Counted from the stretch's first letter, positions 8,863 through 16,919 are shown. The stretch is DNA of 64,000 nt from Streptomyces fulvorobeus (GCF_013167895.1 NZ_BLWC01000001.1:5828001-5892000), one strand, 5' to 3'. Notes: generated by a model not told the origin, from the sequence alone. Program-made: numbers and translations.

Positions 8863-10832
8863 GCACACCCGCCATGCCTGCTGGCATTTCCACTGTGACC
8901 CTGACCGGTCGCTATCTCAGACCAGACGGCACCCCCCTCAAGGGAACCGTCACCATTGCCGCTCCATCCCTCGTTACGCTCCCCAGGGCCGACACGATCA
9001 GCGCCGGATCCGCATCCATGATCCTGGACTCTACTGGCGCGTTCTCCGTCCTCCTGATCGCCACTGATCAGATGGACATGCAGCCCACTGACTGGGCGTA
9101 TGTGGTCAGCGAAAAGTTCCTGGACATCGCGGCCAGGACGTACGCGATCCGCCTTCCTGCTGCCGTCCCTGTCGTCTCCATCGCGGACATCGCGCCGTCC
9201 GATCCGAGCACCGGGCAGTACGTACTAGTCCCTGGACCGACAGGGCCCGCGGGTGCGTCGATCCTGACGGGCACAGGCGCCCCATCGCCGCTCCTGGGCG
9301 GCAACGGAGACATGTTCGTCGACAAGACTCCGGGCAACGTCGTGCTCTACGGCCCGAAGGCATCCGGCGCCTGGCCCGCTGAGGGCGTGGCATTGGGAGG
9401 TGGAGGTCTGATCTCCTCCGTCAACGGTCAGACCGGAGCTGTAGCGCTGACACCTGCCGACGTCGGCGCACTCCCTCGCGCGATCCTGCCCGTCGACAAG
9501 CTCCTTGAGGGAAATCCCTTCTACATCGCGCACCGCGGATCCGGCGCTGAGCTGGCCGCGGAGCACACGCTCGAAGGCTACGAAGCAGCTGTAGCGGCCG
9601 GCGCAAAGGCCATCGAAGTCTCGGTCCGCATGACCGCGGATGGCGTGCTCGTCTGCCTGCACGATGAGGCCCTAGACCGCACGACCTACTCCACGGGCGA
9701 CGTATCGACGTGGAACTACAACGCACTGCGCCACAAGGTACTGACGAACGGACGCCTGCACCTTGGTCAGGGCACCGTCGATGCACCGATTCCGACGCTG
9801 CGGGAGGTGCTCGACCGCTTCCTTGGGCGCGTTGTGATCTTCCTGGAGTTCAAGAGCAACCCCAGCGTGCCCATCGGACAGCAGTTCCTCAGTGACTTCT
9901 ACCCGCAGGCGAAGGATTCCGTCGTCTGGAAGAACTACTACCTGGCGACCTCCTTCCCGTGGGCGAAGGCGAACGGTTTCAAGACGTGGGCATACGTCGA
10001 CGCAGCGACGACCGATGAGCAGATGAACGCCGTTGCTGCCGACGTCGACATGTGGGGTGTTCCAGTCGGTATGAGCGACGCCCGTATTACGGCTGTCGTC
10101 CAGCGCGGGAAGCCGGTCATCGCCTGGGAGGTCCACAGGCGCAGCGAGCGAAACCGCCTGGCTGCTCTGGGCGTCAAGGGCATGATGTGCAGCGAGATCG
10201 TCTACGTCCGTCGCACGGGCGCCTCACGCACATCTGACGACTGGTCGACGATGGTCCGGGCCCCTGGCGACATGGGGACGATCAACTACGACCACGCGTC
10301 ATCGCTCAAGTTCGACGACGTCGGAGGCAGCGCGTACATCAGCGCACTGCCCAACCGCTCCGTGCTGCTGGGGTCGATCAGCAACCCAACGCCTCCGACG
10401 TCGTACACAATTAACTTCAGCATGATGTTCGAGGGCGTCCCCGGAGCCACGGAGCACGCGGGCCTGGCGTTCTGCAAGGACGCTGACGACGCGTATCGCT
10501 TTGCGCAGGCCAACGCGACGGGCGGATACCACCTGACAGTCCGCGGCAACGGTGACATGCAGCTGTACACCCACGCGCCGGGTGTGACATCGGGGAACCA
10601 GATAGCCGCCACAGTCGGCGCGCAGACGGCCCCCATTGCCGGCGGATGGATGACGTTTACGATCCAGGTGACCGCCACGACGATCACTCTGACGCGCACC
10701 GACCTGGCCGTTCCGGTCTCCATCGTCGCCACCAACGCAACCCACCGAGGCGGCTACTTCCACCTCTCCACCGGCTCCGTCACGTCGACGGCGAACAAGC
10801 CGCACTGGAAGGCCGTGTCCATCACGGCTTAA
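8859..10832 (+). CDS. Tail fibre/spike with glycerophosphodiester phosphodiesterase domain
   Basis: 657 aa from GTG 8859 (GTGA overlap, GGAGGAG just upstream). The N-terminal part is fibre-like with a short collagen-like GPTGPAGA (about 127-134). Residues about 220-475 form a GDPD TIM barrel: AHRG (224-227), AEHT in place of PENT, IEVSV (E253, S255) and HDEALDRTT (H268). GDPD enzymes hydrolyse glycerophosphodiesters, and in a tail spike the natural target is cell-wall teichoic acid. The second acidic metal ligand usual in E-x-D is Ser here. The C-terminal 150 residues form a beta-sandwich-like region, probably binding. The gene ends the late region. Confidence 0.85.
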   Translation: MSTPAMPAGISTVTLTGRYLRPDGTPLKGTVTIAAPSLVTLPRADTISAGSASMILDSTGAFSVLLIATDQMDMQPTDWAYVVSEKFLDIAARTYAIRLPAAVPVVSIADIAPSDPSTGQYVLVPGPTGPAGASILTGTGAPSPLLGGNGDMFVDKTPGNVVLYGPKASGAWPAEGVALGGGGLISSVNGQTGAVALTPADVGALPRAILPVDKLLEGNPFYIAHRGSGAELAAEHTLEGYEAAVAAGAKAIEVSVRMTADGVLVCLHDEALDRTTYSTGDVSTWNYNALRHKVLTNGRLHLGQGTVDAPIPTLREVLDRFLGRVVIFLEFKSNPSVPIGQQFLSDFYPQAKDSVVWKNYYLATSFPWAKANGFKTWAYVDAATTDEQMNAVAADVDMWGVPVGMSDARITAVVQRGKPVIAWEVHRRSERNRLAALGVKGMMCSEIVYVRRTGASRTSDDWSTMVRAPGDMGTINYDHASSLKFDDVGGSAYISALPNRSVLLGSISNPTPPTSYTINFSMMFEGVPGATEHAGLAFCKDADDAYRFAQANATGGYHLTVRGNGDMQLYTHAPGVTSGNQIAATVGAQTAPIAGGWMTFTIQVTATTITLTRTDLAVPVSIVATNATHRGGYFHLSTGSVTSTANKPHWKAVSITA

Positions 10833-10846
10833 AAATCATGAAGCCC

Positions 10847-10885
10847 GCGTGAGACACTTTCGCTCCACCCCCACATAACTCAGGC
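10847..10885 (+). promoter_or_regulatory. 39-bp conserved early promoter element, copy 1
   Basis: GCGTGAGACACTTTCGCTCC followed by ACCCCCACATAACTCAGGC. A -35-like TGAGAC and a -10-like CATAAC are separated by 18 bp. Three other copies in the window are almost identical. An A-tract (AAAAA) lies just upstream, and the dNMP kinase start is 30 nt downstream. Confidence 0.75.
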
Positions 10886-10914
10886 AGACACACAGCCGGA
10901 GTAGGGGAGCGCAC

Positions 10915-11511
10915 ATGGGCAACGTAGGCATCATCGGACGGGCCAGGGTCGGCAAGGACACTGCCGGCGCCTGGCTCGTCGACAACCGTGGGTACCGGCG
11001 GATCGGGTTCGCTGACGCGCTGAAGGAAGCGGCGCTGAAGATGGACCCGATCATCGGGACCCACTGGGAAGGTTCGCAGCTCGTGCAGGACCGTCTCTCC
11101 CGCGTGGTGCGCAACCTCGGGTGGGAGCGATCGAAGGAGATGCGAGAGGTCCGCCGCATCCTCCAGGAGCTTGGCGCCGCAGTCCGCGCGCTGGACGAGG
11201 ACTTCTGGCTCCGCACCGCCATGGCGAAGGTCCAGGCCGCCAACGAGTCGGGCGTGCCGGTCGTCATCACTGACGTCAGGTACCCGAACGAGGCGGCCAG
11301 CCTGCGGCGCGCTGGCTTCCACCTCGTCTACATCGTGCGGCCCGACGTGGAACAGCTGAACCACGAGAGCGAAGGCGCGTTGACGGCTCATGACGCGGAC
11401 TACCACATATTCAACGACGAAGACGTGACAGCGCTCCATCGCCAGGTGGAGGCCGTAGCAGACACGGTCTCCCGCATCGAATCCCGCCGACACTACGCAC
11501 GATCCCTCTGA
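10915..11511 (+). CDS. Deoxynucleoside monophosphate kinase
   Basis: 198 aa. Phosphorylates dNMPs, here for phage DNA synthesis. The P-loop is GRARVGKDT (8-16). VVITDVRYPNEA carries the Asp/Arg region typical of phage dNMP kinases of the T4 gp1 type. GTAGGGGAGC upstream is the ribosome site. First gene behind copy 1 of the 39-bp promoter element, at the switch from late to early genes. Confidence 0.85.
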   Translation: MGNVGIIGRARVGKDTAGAWLVDNRGYRRIGFADALKEAALKMDPIIGTHWEGSQLVQDRLSRVVRNLGWERSKEMREVRRILQELGAAVRALDEDFWLRTAMAKVQAANESGVPVVITDVRYPNEAASLRRAGFHLVYIVRPDVEQLNHESEGALTAHDADYHIFNDEDVTALHRQVEAVADTVSRIESRRHYARSL

Positions 11512-11523
11512 CGTAAGGCACTC

Positions 11524-11769
11524 ATGAAGCGACTAACCGCATTCCTCAGCGACCTGACCCTCCGCGCCTACGTCGCCCTCCAGGTTCTCGCGGCCACCGA
11601 GCCCGTGCGGCTGCGGGCGCATCTCCTGGCGCTCGTAGCTGCCGGAGCGTTCTTCATTCCCGCCCTGGCTGACGCTGACGTCGCACAGAGCGTTGCCGGC
11701 GTAGGCGCCGTGGCTCTCCCGATCCTCGTGGGGGAGAGCGCCCGGAGGAAGGTCTCACCGGCCGAGTAA
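11524..11769 (+). CDS. Small membrane protein, holin-like
   Basis: 81 aa with two likely membrane segments (about 30-48, LRAHLLALVAAGAFFIPAL, and about 55-70) and a basic C-terminal end ARRKVSPAE. Size and topology suit a holin, but it lies away from the lysis genes behind the kinase. A terminator follows. Function uncertain. Confidence 0.6.
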   Translation: MKRLTAFLSDLTLRAYVALQVLAATEPVRLRAHLLALVAAGAFFIPALADADVAQSVAGVGAVALPILVGESARRKVSPAE

Positions 11770-11785
11770 GACCCTGCTGCATCCG

Positions 11786-11816
11786 CCCCCTGGTTCTCCG
11801 GAGCCGGGGGGCTTTC
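11786..11816 (+). terminator. Intrinsic terminator
   Basis: CCCCCTGGTTC pairs with the following GGAGCCGGGGG (11-bp stem with two G-T pairs), then CTTTCGGCGT. The same tail after the stem recurs at the 17.05-kb and 26.23-kb terminators. Confidence 0.65.
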
Positions 11817-11821
11817 GGCGT

Positions 11822-12544
11822 ATGGAGACTATGAGTCCGCTGGCGGGCAGAGCGGTCAGGATGCGGTTCAACAAAGCCATGCGGGAGAGGGACGTCCCTG
11901 CGAAGGCTTGCGGCAAGTGCTTCGCGGTGAAGGGGCATGAGGCGTTCAGCACTGACACCGGCAAGTCGGACGGACGCAAGACTGTGTGCCGAGACTGTGC
12001 GTCTGCGGCTTGTCGTAGCTGGTACGCGGATAACAAGGATCATGCCTGCTGGACTTCGCGCCGATGGGATACCGCTAACCGAGACCGAGTATCAGAGCGG
12101 AAGCGCAGTAAGCACGCGAGGAACCGTGAAAGTGACAACGCTCGCTCTCGTCAGTGGTATGCCAGCAACCGTAATAGGTCCATCGCAGGCAGCAAGGCAT
12201 GGAGGGAAGCCAACCCCGATTGGGCACGAGCGAACAGCCGAGTAGCTAGCGCGCTTCGTCGTGCACGCAAGGCCGCAGCAACCGTCATCCCCTTCACCCA
12301 TGCCGAGATGCTTGCCGACTGGGAGGAGCACGACCTCTACGGCTGCGCCTTCTGCGGCGGGCCCTACGAGGACATCGAGCATCTGGTGCCTATCTCGAAG
12401 GGTGGAGAACACAGCCTCGCGAACATTGTCCCGTCCTGCATCGACTGCAACCGAGGCGTGGGAGGCAAGCACGCCCGCGACCCGTGGGAGTGGCTGGCCG
12501 AACGCTTCCCCAACTTGGCGCCACTTCTGACGCCGGAGTCATAG
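11822..12544 (+). CDS. HNH endonuclease with N-terminal zinc motif
   Basis: 240 aa. Residues about 30-65 carry Cys pairs (ACGKCFAVKGHEAF and TVCRDCASAACRSW), probably zinc-binding. A long basic helical middle follows. The HNH core is near residues 175-220: CAFCGGPYEDIEHLVPISKG with IVPSCIDCNRG. Isolated between two terminators, as expected of a freestanding homing endonuclease that has moved into the phage. The start is ambiguous: ATG 11822 or ATG 11831. Confidence 0.8.
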   Translation: METMSPLAGRAVRMRFNKAMRERDVPAKACGKCFAVKGHEAFSTDTGKSDGRKTVCRDCASAACRSWYADNKDHACWTSRRWDTANRDRVSERKRSKHARNRESDNARSRQWYASNRNRSIAGSKAWREANPDWARANSRVASALRRARKAAATVIPFTHAEMLADWEEHDLYGCAFCGGPYEDIEHLVPISKGGEHSLANIVPSCIDCNRGVGGKHARDPWEWLAERFPNLAPLLTPES

Positions 12545-12607
12545 GACTAGACCCCTATCAGCTCAGCCGGCCCTAATCTCTAGGCAAAGCTTCGGACCAC
12601 ACCACCG

Positions 12608-12646
12608 AGCCCCGTACTCCCTGTGACCAGGGGGTACGGGGCTTTT
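12608..12646 (+). terminator. Intrinsic terminator after HNH gene
   Basis: AGCCCCGTACTCCCT pairs with the downstream AGGGGGTACGGGGCT, followed by TTT. Long, nearly perfect stem closing the HNH unit. Confidence 0.8.
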
Positions 12647-12659
12647 CGCGTTTCAGGTT

Positions 12660-12677
12660 GCGTCAGTCGACTTGCGG
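12660..12677. promoter_or_regulatory. Dispersed 18-bp palindrome, copy 2
   Basis: GCGTCAGTCGACTTGCGG; one mismatch at the last base. Lies 17 bp upstream of the promoter-like TTGTGT of the SprT-like gene, a position suited to an operator. Confidence 0.6.
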
Positions 12678-12693
12678 GCCCGTACATCCGCAG

Positions 12694-12721
12694 TTGTGTC
12701 GTGCAACCCAGGCACCATAAT
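12694..12721 (+). promoter_or_regulatory. Promoter of SprT-like gene, apparently leaderless
   Basis: TTGTGT, 16-bp spacer, CATAAT. The predicted transcript start falls within a few bases of ATG 12730, and no Shine-Dalgarno precedes that ATG, so the mRNA may be leaderless, as is common in Streptomyces. The surrounding GTTGTGT...GCAACCCA matches the core of the 80-nt cassette at 34.8-37.3 kb. Confidence 0.5.
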
Positions 12722-12729
12722 CTCGACGC

Positions 12730-13353
12730 ATGTCGACCTCACCCGGACCGCTACTAGAAGCGCTGACCACGCTATGGGCGCAGGTGCGCTCTCACGTAGC
12801 AGACCTACCCACAGCACGCATCGCAATCTCACCCACGCCACCGACCACCAATCACGACCCCACTCGCTGGGCATGGGAGGGGGAGGTCGTGACGGGCCTC
12901 GTCGTCAGTGCCGAGACACTGCAAGCGGGTCCCGACGCAGTACTGGAGGTCATCCTCCATGAGGCCGCACACGTCCTCTGCTGGGCACGAGGAGTGCAGG
13001 ACACCGCATCGCACGGGGCTTACCACAATGGGAGATTCCTTGCGGCGGCTGAAGAGGTGGGCCTCTCATGGCCGGCGGACCAGCCCCGCACAGGCCGCGG
13101 GTACGCCACACCGTCTCCCACGGAGAAGACGCTCGATCGCTACCGCAGTAGTCTCGCGGAGCTGGAAGACGCGATCCCACTAGTCCTCCCGCATCTCACG
13201 ATCCCCGACGCGACGGCCCGACGTCGTCCCGCAAGTCGACTGACACTTCGGTGCGGCTGTAACGAGCCTCGGAAGATGCAGATGTCACCCACCGTCGCAG
13301 CTAAGGCGCCGGTCGTCTGCGGAGCCTGCAAGAAGCCTTTTACCGCTCAGTGA
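12730..13353 (+). CDS. SprT-like zinc metalloprotease
   Basis: 207 aa. Metalloprotease motif HEAAH (77-81) with a third ligand candidate H99 in YHNGRF, the spacing seen in SprT/Spartan proteins. A C-terminal zinc ribbon (LRCGC...VCGACKKPF, about 173-205) completes the SprT-like layout. Spartan proteins degrade DNA-protein crosslinks; a phage form might protect replicating DNA, which is inference. Transcribed alone behind its own promoter and palindrome. Confidence 0.75.
   Translation: MSTSPGPLLEALTTLWAQVRSHVADLPTARIAISPTPPTTNHDPTRWAWEGEVVTGLVVSAETLQAGPDAVLEVILHEAAHVLCWARGVQDTASHGAYHNGRFLAAAEEVGLSWPADQPRTGRGYATPSPTEKTLDRYRSSLAELEDAIPLVLPHLTIPDATARRRPASRLTLRCGCNEPRKMQMSPTVAAKAPVVCGACKKPFTAQ
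13229..13246. promoter_or_regulatory. Dispersed 18-bp palindrome, degenerate copy 3
   Basis: CCGCAAGTCGACTGACAC, inside the SprT-like gene. The core AGTCGACT is intact, with one mismatch in each outer arm. May be a weak site or chance. Confidence 0.3.
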
Positions 13354-13354
13354 C

Positions 13355-13420
13355 ACTGTGGGGGCGTGGCTACCGACTAACAGTGACTTGCGGTACCCTA
13401 ACCGCGCGCGCCCCCACAGT
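13355..13420. promoter_or_regulatory. 12-bp inverted repeats enclosing a possible promoter
   Basis: ACTGTGGGGGCG (13355-13366) and its exact complement CGCCCCCACAGT (13409-13420) flank 42 nt holding TTGCGGTACCCTAACC. No T-run follows, so an operator or looped regulatory site upstream of the next gene fits better than a terminator. Confidence 0.45.
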
Positions 13421-13440
13421 CTTGACGTCGAGAGGTAATC

Positions 13441-14181
13441 ATGAGCTCCAGCGAGCTGACCCGACCTACGAGGGGCGGCGACGTCGACCTTGACGAGCTG
13501 CCCACGCTTCAGCTGGAAGACCTTGCACAGGAATCGGAGGACGCTCTCGTCGCGCGAGGCTCCGCCCTGGCCCGGCGCTATTTTGAGATTGAAGGGGAGG
13601 CCACGACCCTTCTGAAGAACCTTGCAGTCACGCAGGTGGCGCTACGCATCAAGCTAGACGACCCGCGGGGCAATTCGGCCGAGTATCGCGCCATCGTGGG
13701 TGATATGTACCGCTCCTTGAACATCCCCGAAGATCGCATTACCCGGGTACAGGGCAGCGTCAGGTGGCATGTGGGCAACCTTTTGCGACGCCACATGACC
13801 GCGCGGGAGCTGGAAGCCAACGGCCTTAAGCCCACTAGCCCGCTGGAGCGGCTCCAGGACAACCGCAAGGTGAATGCGTCTCTGATCAAGGCGGCGCTGG
13901 TATCAAAAGATGTTGCGGCCTCCACCCCCAAGCCCGCCAAGCGTGCGGAAAAGGGGGAAGAGGCCGATCCCGCTGACGCCGGCCAACCGGTCAAGGCCAC
14001 GGCCGACCATCTCCGCCTCGCTGAGGTGGCGAAGGACATTCTAGGCAATCTCGACCGCAACGTGATCAAAAAGCACATGACGGACGGGCAGCGCGCCAAG
14101 CTGGACGCGGAGCTGCACGCGATGGAGCGGAAGATCCTGTCCTTGCGGAAGCTGACGCAAAAGCCCACGTCAGGCGCCTGA
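13441..14181 (+). CDS. Hypothetical charged helical protein
   Basis: 246 aa, ATG after GAGAGG. Mostly helical and charged. A conserved-looking middle (about 60-125, with LRRHMTARELEANG) is followed by a Lys/Ala/Pro/Glu-rich linker (about 155-185) and a basic helical C terminus. No enzyme motif. Lying between an inverted-repeat regulatory site and a large AT-rich dyad, a DNA-binding or replication-accessory role is possible but unsupported. Confidence 0.65.
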   Translation: MSSSELTRPTRGGDVDLDELPTLQLEDLAQESEDALVARGSALARRYFEIEGEATTLLKNLAVTQVALRIKLDDPRGNSAEYRAIVGDMYRSLNIPEDRITRVQGSVRWHVGNLLRRHMTARELEANGLKPTSPLERLQDNRKVNASLIKAALVSKDVAASTPKPAKRAEKGEEADPADAGQPVKATADHLRLAEVAKDILGNLDRNVIKKHMTDGQRAKLDAELHAMERKILSLRKLTQKPTSGA

Positions 14182-14206
14182 TCGTCGCTCGCCGCCTCCG
14201 CCTCCC

Positions 14207-14309
14207 GGCCAAAGTGCGCGACAGAATGACAAACTAACCCCTTATTTCTAACTCTCTCTAACGCGTCTTAGAGAGAAGTAAAATAGGGGGTTAGTTTGCA
14301 TTTTTGGCC
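14207..14309. repeat. Large nested AT-rich dyad, possible origin or bidirectional terminator
   Basis: Three nested inverted repeats share one centre: GGCCAAA/TTTGGCC (14207-14213, 14303-14309), CAAACTAACCCC/GGGGTTAGTTTG (14230-14241, 14287-14298) and TCTCTCTAA/TTAGAGAGA (14253-14261, 14268-14276), with loop CGCGTC. The most AT-rich stretch nearby, in a gap of 258 nt without a gene. Ends 53 nt before promoter copy 2. An origin, a structured RNA or a two-way terminator would all fit. Confidence 0.6.
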
Positions 14310-14362
14310 AGACTGACCCGCGGGGAGGACGAGGCGGCGGCCTGGGAAAGATCTTGAAAGTC

Positions 14363-14401
14363 GCGTGAGACATTTTCGCTCTACCCCCACATAACTAAGG
14401 C
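14363..14401 (+). promoter_or_regulatory. 39-bp conserved early promoter element, copy 2
   Basis: GCGTGAGACATTTTCGCTCT then ACCCCCACATAACTAAGGC. Preceded by TTGAAAGTC, also similar before copy 3. Starts the long cluster beginning with the Cas4-like nuclease. Confidence 0.75.
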
Positions 14402-14439
14402 GTAAGGGAGAACGAAGCAGCAACGAGGGTGGAGGCCAC

Positions 14440-15243
14440 ATGGCCGGAGTGGACACAATCAAGCGCGGTGGAAGCCGCTTTTACGTGGACCCGGACGACG
14501 GGCGGATCAAGGTTCCTGGCGTGACCGGCATCGTTGGCATGGCCCCGAAGGACTTCCTGACGTACTGGAACGCCAAGCTCGTTGCAGAGACGGCAGTCGA
14601 GCACCGTGACACGGTGCTCAAGCTGGCGGAGAAGGATCCTGCCGGCGCCGTGGACTACCTGAAGGGTGCACCGCGACGATACACGAAGGTCGCGAGTGAC
14701 TTGGGGTCGGCCGCTCACGACATGTTCGAGCGTCAGGCCCGCGGAGACACCATCAATCCTCGCCACATCCACGCGGACATCAAGCCTCACGTCAGGTGGT
14801 TCGACGAGTTTCTCCAGCAGATCCAGCCGGAGTTCCTCCACCTGGAGGAGACGGTCTGGTCTGACGCTCATCAGTACGCCGGCTCGTTCGACGCCATCGC
14901 CCGCATTGAGGGCGAAGTCGTGATGATCGACTGGAAGACCTCCAAGGCCGTATACGACTCGGTAGCGCTCCAGCTGGCGGCCTACCGCTACGCCGATCGC
15001 ATCATCCTCGCGGAGACCAGAGAGTCCATCCCCCTGCCGGCGATGACTGGCGGCGCCGTTCTCCACGTCCGGCCGGAGGGTTGGGCGCTGCACCCGATGA
15101 CGTGCGACGAGGAGGTTTTCGCAGCCTTCCTCCACCTTCGCGGTGTCTTCGACTGGGAGCGCGAGGGGAAGAAGGGCGTGGTTGGCCGGCCGATCGCCAA
15201 GGGCGGAGAGGTCGCCACGGGCACGCAGAGGCGGGCAGCATGA
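14440..15243 (+). CDS. Cas4-like PD-(D/E)XK exonuclease
   Basis: 267 aa. RecB/Cas4-type nuclease core: H93 (GSAAHDMFE), D151 (GSFDA), IDWKTSK with D164 and K166, and a QLAAY motif (Q178, Y182). No C-terminal Cys cluster for the iron-sulfur centre of true Cas4, so a RecB-like phage exonuclease is the safer name. Probably processes DNA ends in recombination or replication. First gene behind promoter copy 2; its stop overlaps the next ATG. Confidence 0.8.
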   Translation: MAGVDTIKRGGSRFYVDPDDGRIKVPGVTGIVGMAPKDFLTYWNAKLVAETAVEHRDTVLKLAEKDPAGAVDYLKGAPRRYTKVASDLGSAAHDMFERQARGDTINPRHIHADIKPHVRWFDEFLQQIQPEFLHLEETVWSDAHQYAGSFDAIARIEGEVVMIDWKTSKAVYDSVALQLAAYRYADRIILAETRESIPLPAMTGGAVLHVRPEGWALHPMTCDEEVFAAFLHLRGVFDWEREGKKGVVGRPIAKGGEVATGTQRRAA

Positions 15244-15971
15244 CGGCGCGTGGAGCGGGGCCGCTGAAGTGGAAGACATGTGGCGGTTACACGCCGGAGG
15301 GGGTGCGCAGTAGATCGAACGTCGGACCCACTATTCCGACGTTCGCCGTCGTAGACATGCTGGACGCCATCGACGAGGCGCACATCAAGCGTCTCAACGA
15401 AGAGAACGAGCGTGGAGGCGAAGCCAGAGAAGTGGTTGCCAGCGTCGCTCGCACTCTGGACGTCGTGCTGGGTGACACCGGAATCGGTCAGTCGATGTGG
15501 GATCCAGCGAACATGCGGCGAGTGGTGTGCGCCGCGGAAGCGCTGCGGAACGATCTGGCGAAGGCGAACGAATCGGTTGACGAGGTTTGCGAGAAGTACC
15601 TAACGCTCGTGGAGGAGCGCGACGAGCTGCGAGCGAAGCACGACACCACGTGTGATCTCCTGCGCCACGAGTACGAACGCGCCAACGCCGCCATCGAGCG
15701 CGAGGAGACCGCAGACGAGGCCGCCGCAGAGATCGGGCAGTACGCCCGGCAGCTGGAGCGGGAGCGCGACAACTACAAGCGGGCGTACGAGGCGAAGCCG
15801 GCTCGGATGGTCGTGAACCATCCGCCGATTCAAGCGCAGAACCGACCTGACGCCGCACTTTGGCCGCTCCTGACCGGGACGCGGAAAGTAGTCGATGACG
15901 TCGACGACCTGAAGGCCACCATCGTCAGCCAGGCGCGGGAGATTGCGCGACTCAAGGGGGAGAGCGCATGA
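15240..15971 (+). CDS. Coiled-coil protein
   Basis: 243 aa beginning in an ATGA overlap. Residues about 90-185 are a long heptad-rich coiled coil (EERDELRAKHDTTCDLLRHE and on), with another short helix at the end. No domain recognised. May act as a scaffold or partner of the upstream nuclease; a second coiled-coil gene ends the same operon at 20.3 kb. Confidence 0.65.
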   Translation: MTARGAGPLKWKTCGGYTPEGVRSRSNVGPTIPTFAVVDMLDAIDEAHIKRLNEENERGGEAREVVASVARTLDVVLGDTGIGQSMWDPANMRRVVCAAEALRNDLAKANESVDEVCEKYLTLVEERDELRAKHDTTCDLLRHEYERANAAIEREETADEAAAEIGQYARQLERERDNYKRAYEAKPARMVVNHPPIQAQNRPDAALWPLLTGTRKVVDDVDDLKATIVSQAREIARLKGESA

Positions 15972-16240
15972 CTGAGTTCAGCACACGGGGCATGACAGCC
16001 GCACAGTTCCGTAAGGCATCGGCTGAGGCCGCGCAGCGAGCGAAGTTCGTGGCTGCCTTCACCGGCTGCGTCGTCATCCTGGCGACGCTCCCTATTCAGG
16101 GGTGGGTGACCATGCTCGTCATGGGCGCGATCCACGGCGCTTACCCCGCGGTCGCTGCGATCGGCTATGGAACGTCGGTCCTGTTCGTCCTGGGGGCGAA
16201 CCTTCTCGTCGGCTTCACGCGGCGGCTGTTCCGCAAGTAG
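15968..16240 (+). CDS. Small membrane protein
   Basis: 90 aa, ATGA overlap with the coiled-coil gene. Two or three hydrophobic segments (about 27-42, 46-62, 68-82) and a basic end FTRRLFRK. No family recognised. Confidence 0.6.
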   Translation: MTEFSTRGMTAAQFRKASAEAAQRAKFVAAFTGCVVILATLPIQGWVTMLVMGAIHGAYPAVAAIGYGTSVLFVLGANLLVGFTRRLFRK

Positions 16241-16305
16241 CGCTAGGCACACACGGGGGCGTCCACACCGGGCGCCTCCGCTTCGGCATGGGATGAGGAG
16301 AGAGC

Positions 16306-16728
16306 ATGTACCCGGAAGAGATCCTGAGCGAGTCTGACGACGACGGCACGATGCCGGAGAACGTCGCCACCCTGCGGGAGGCCGTGGTTGGTCACCGCAT
16401 CGTGAGTGCCGAACGAGAGGAAACCCTCGCTCGATGGGGTGGCATCACTGACGCCCTTGTTATCACGCTGGACAACGGCAAGCGCGTCGAGCTACAGGAC
16501 ACCGACGACTGCTGTGCGGTCACGGAGCTGGCCAGCTTCCTCCTCCACCCGGAGCGCGTCGACCACATCATCACTGGTGTGGGCACCACCGATGGGTACG
16601 ACACGTGGCACATCTTCGCGGACATGGGCGATGTGCTGGAGCTGTCCGTGGGATGGAGCTGCGGTAACCCCTTCTACTACGGCTACGGGTTCGATATCAC
16701 CGTGAAGGAGCTGGAGGCCGCCGCGTGA
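16306..16728 (+). CDS. DUF7448-like phage protein
   Basis: 140 aa behind the recurring GAGGAGAGAGCATG start cassette. The pattern VGHRIVSAE, LVITLDNGKRVELQDTDDCC, VTELASFL and DTWHIFADMGDVLEL resembles actinophage proteins called DUF7448. No function is known. ATGA overlap with the lipoprotein gene. Confidence 0.65.
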   Translation: MYPEEILSESDDDGTMPENVATLREAVVGHRIVSAEREETLARWGGITDALVITLDNGKRVELQDTDDCCAVTELASFLLHPERVDHIITGVGTTDGYDTWHIFADMGDVLELSVGWSCGNPFYYGYGFDITVKELEAAA

Positions 16729-16919
16729 AGCGCTACCTCGTCTGGGCAGTCCTGATCACCCTCATCTTCTCCATGCTCCTTCTGACCGCTTGCGACACGG
16801 ACGAGTCGCAGCAGCAGACCGGCGTGGAGGTCGAGTTCGGCAATCCCAAGCACCGCAAGGCACCGACGTACAAGGCACCGAAGTACAAGGCCCCCTCGAC
16901 ATCTGGGAGACGACGTTGA
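16725..16919 (+). CDS. Small lipoprotein
   Basis: 64 aa. Signal peptide MKRYLVWAVLITLIFSML followed by lipobox LLTAC (cleavage before Cys 23). The mature part is short, ending in basic KAPTYKAPKYKAP repeats. A phage-coded lipoprotein on the outer cell surface could exclude superinfecting phage, as known lipoproteins of other temperate phages do; this is inference. ATGA overlap upstream. Confidence 0.65.
   Translation: MKRYLVWAVLITLIFSMLLLTACDTDESQQQTGVEVEFGNPKHRKAPTYKAPKYKAPSTSGRRR

Noticed and set aside
14440..15243. True Cas4 of a CRISPR system
   Set aside because: No C-terminal Cys cluster and no other cas genes; phage RecB-like exonuclease fits better.
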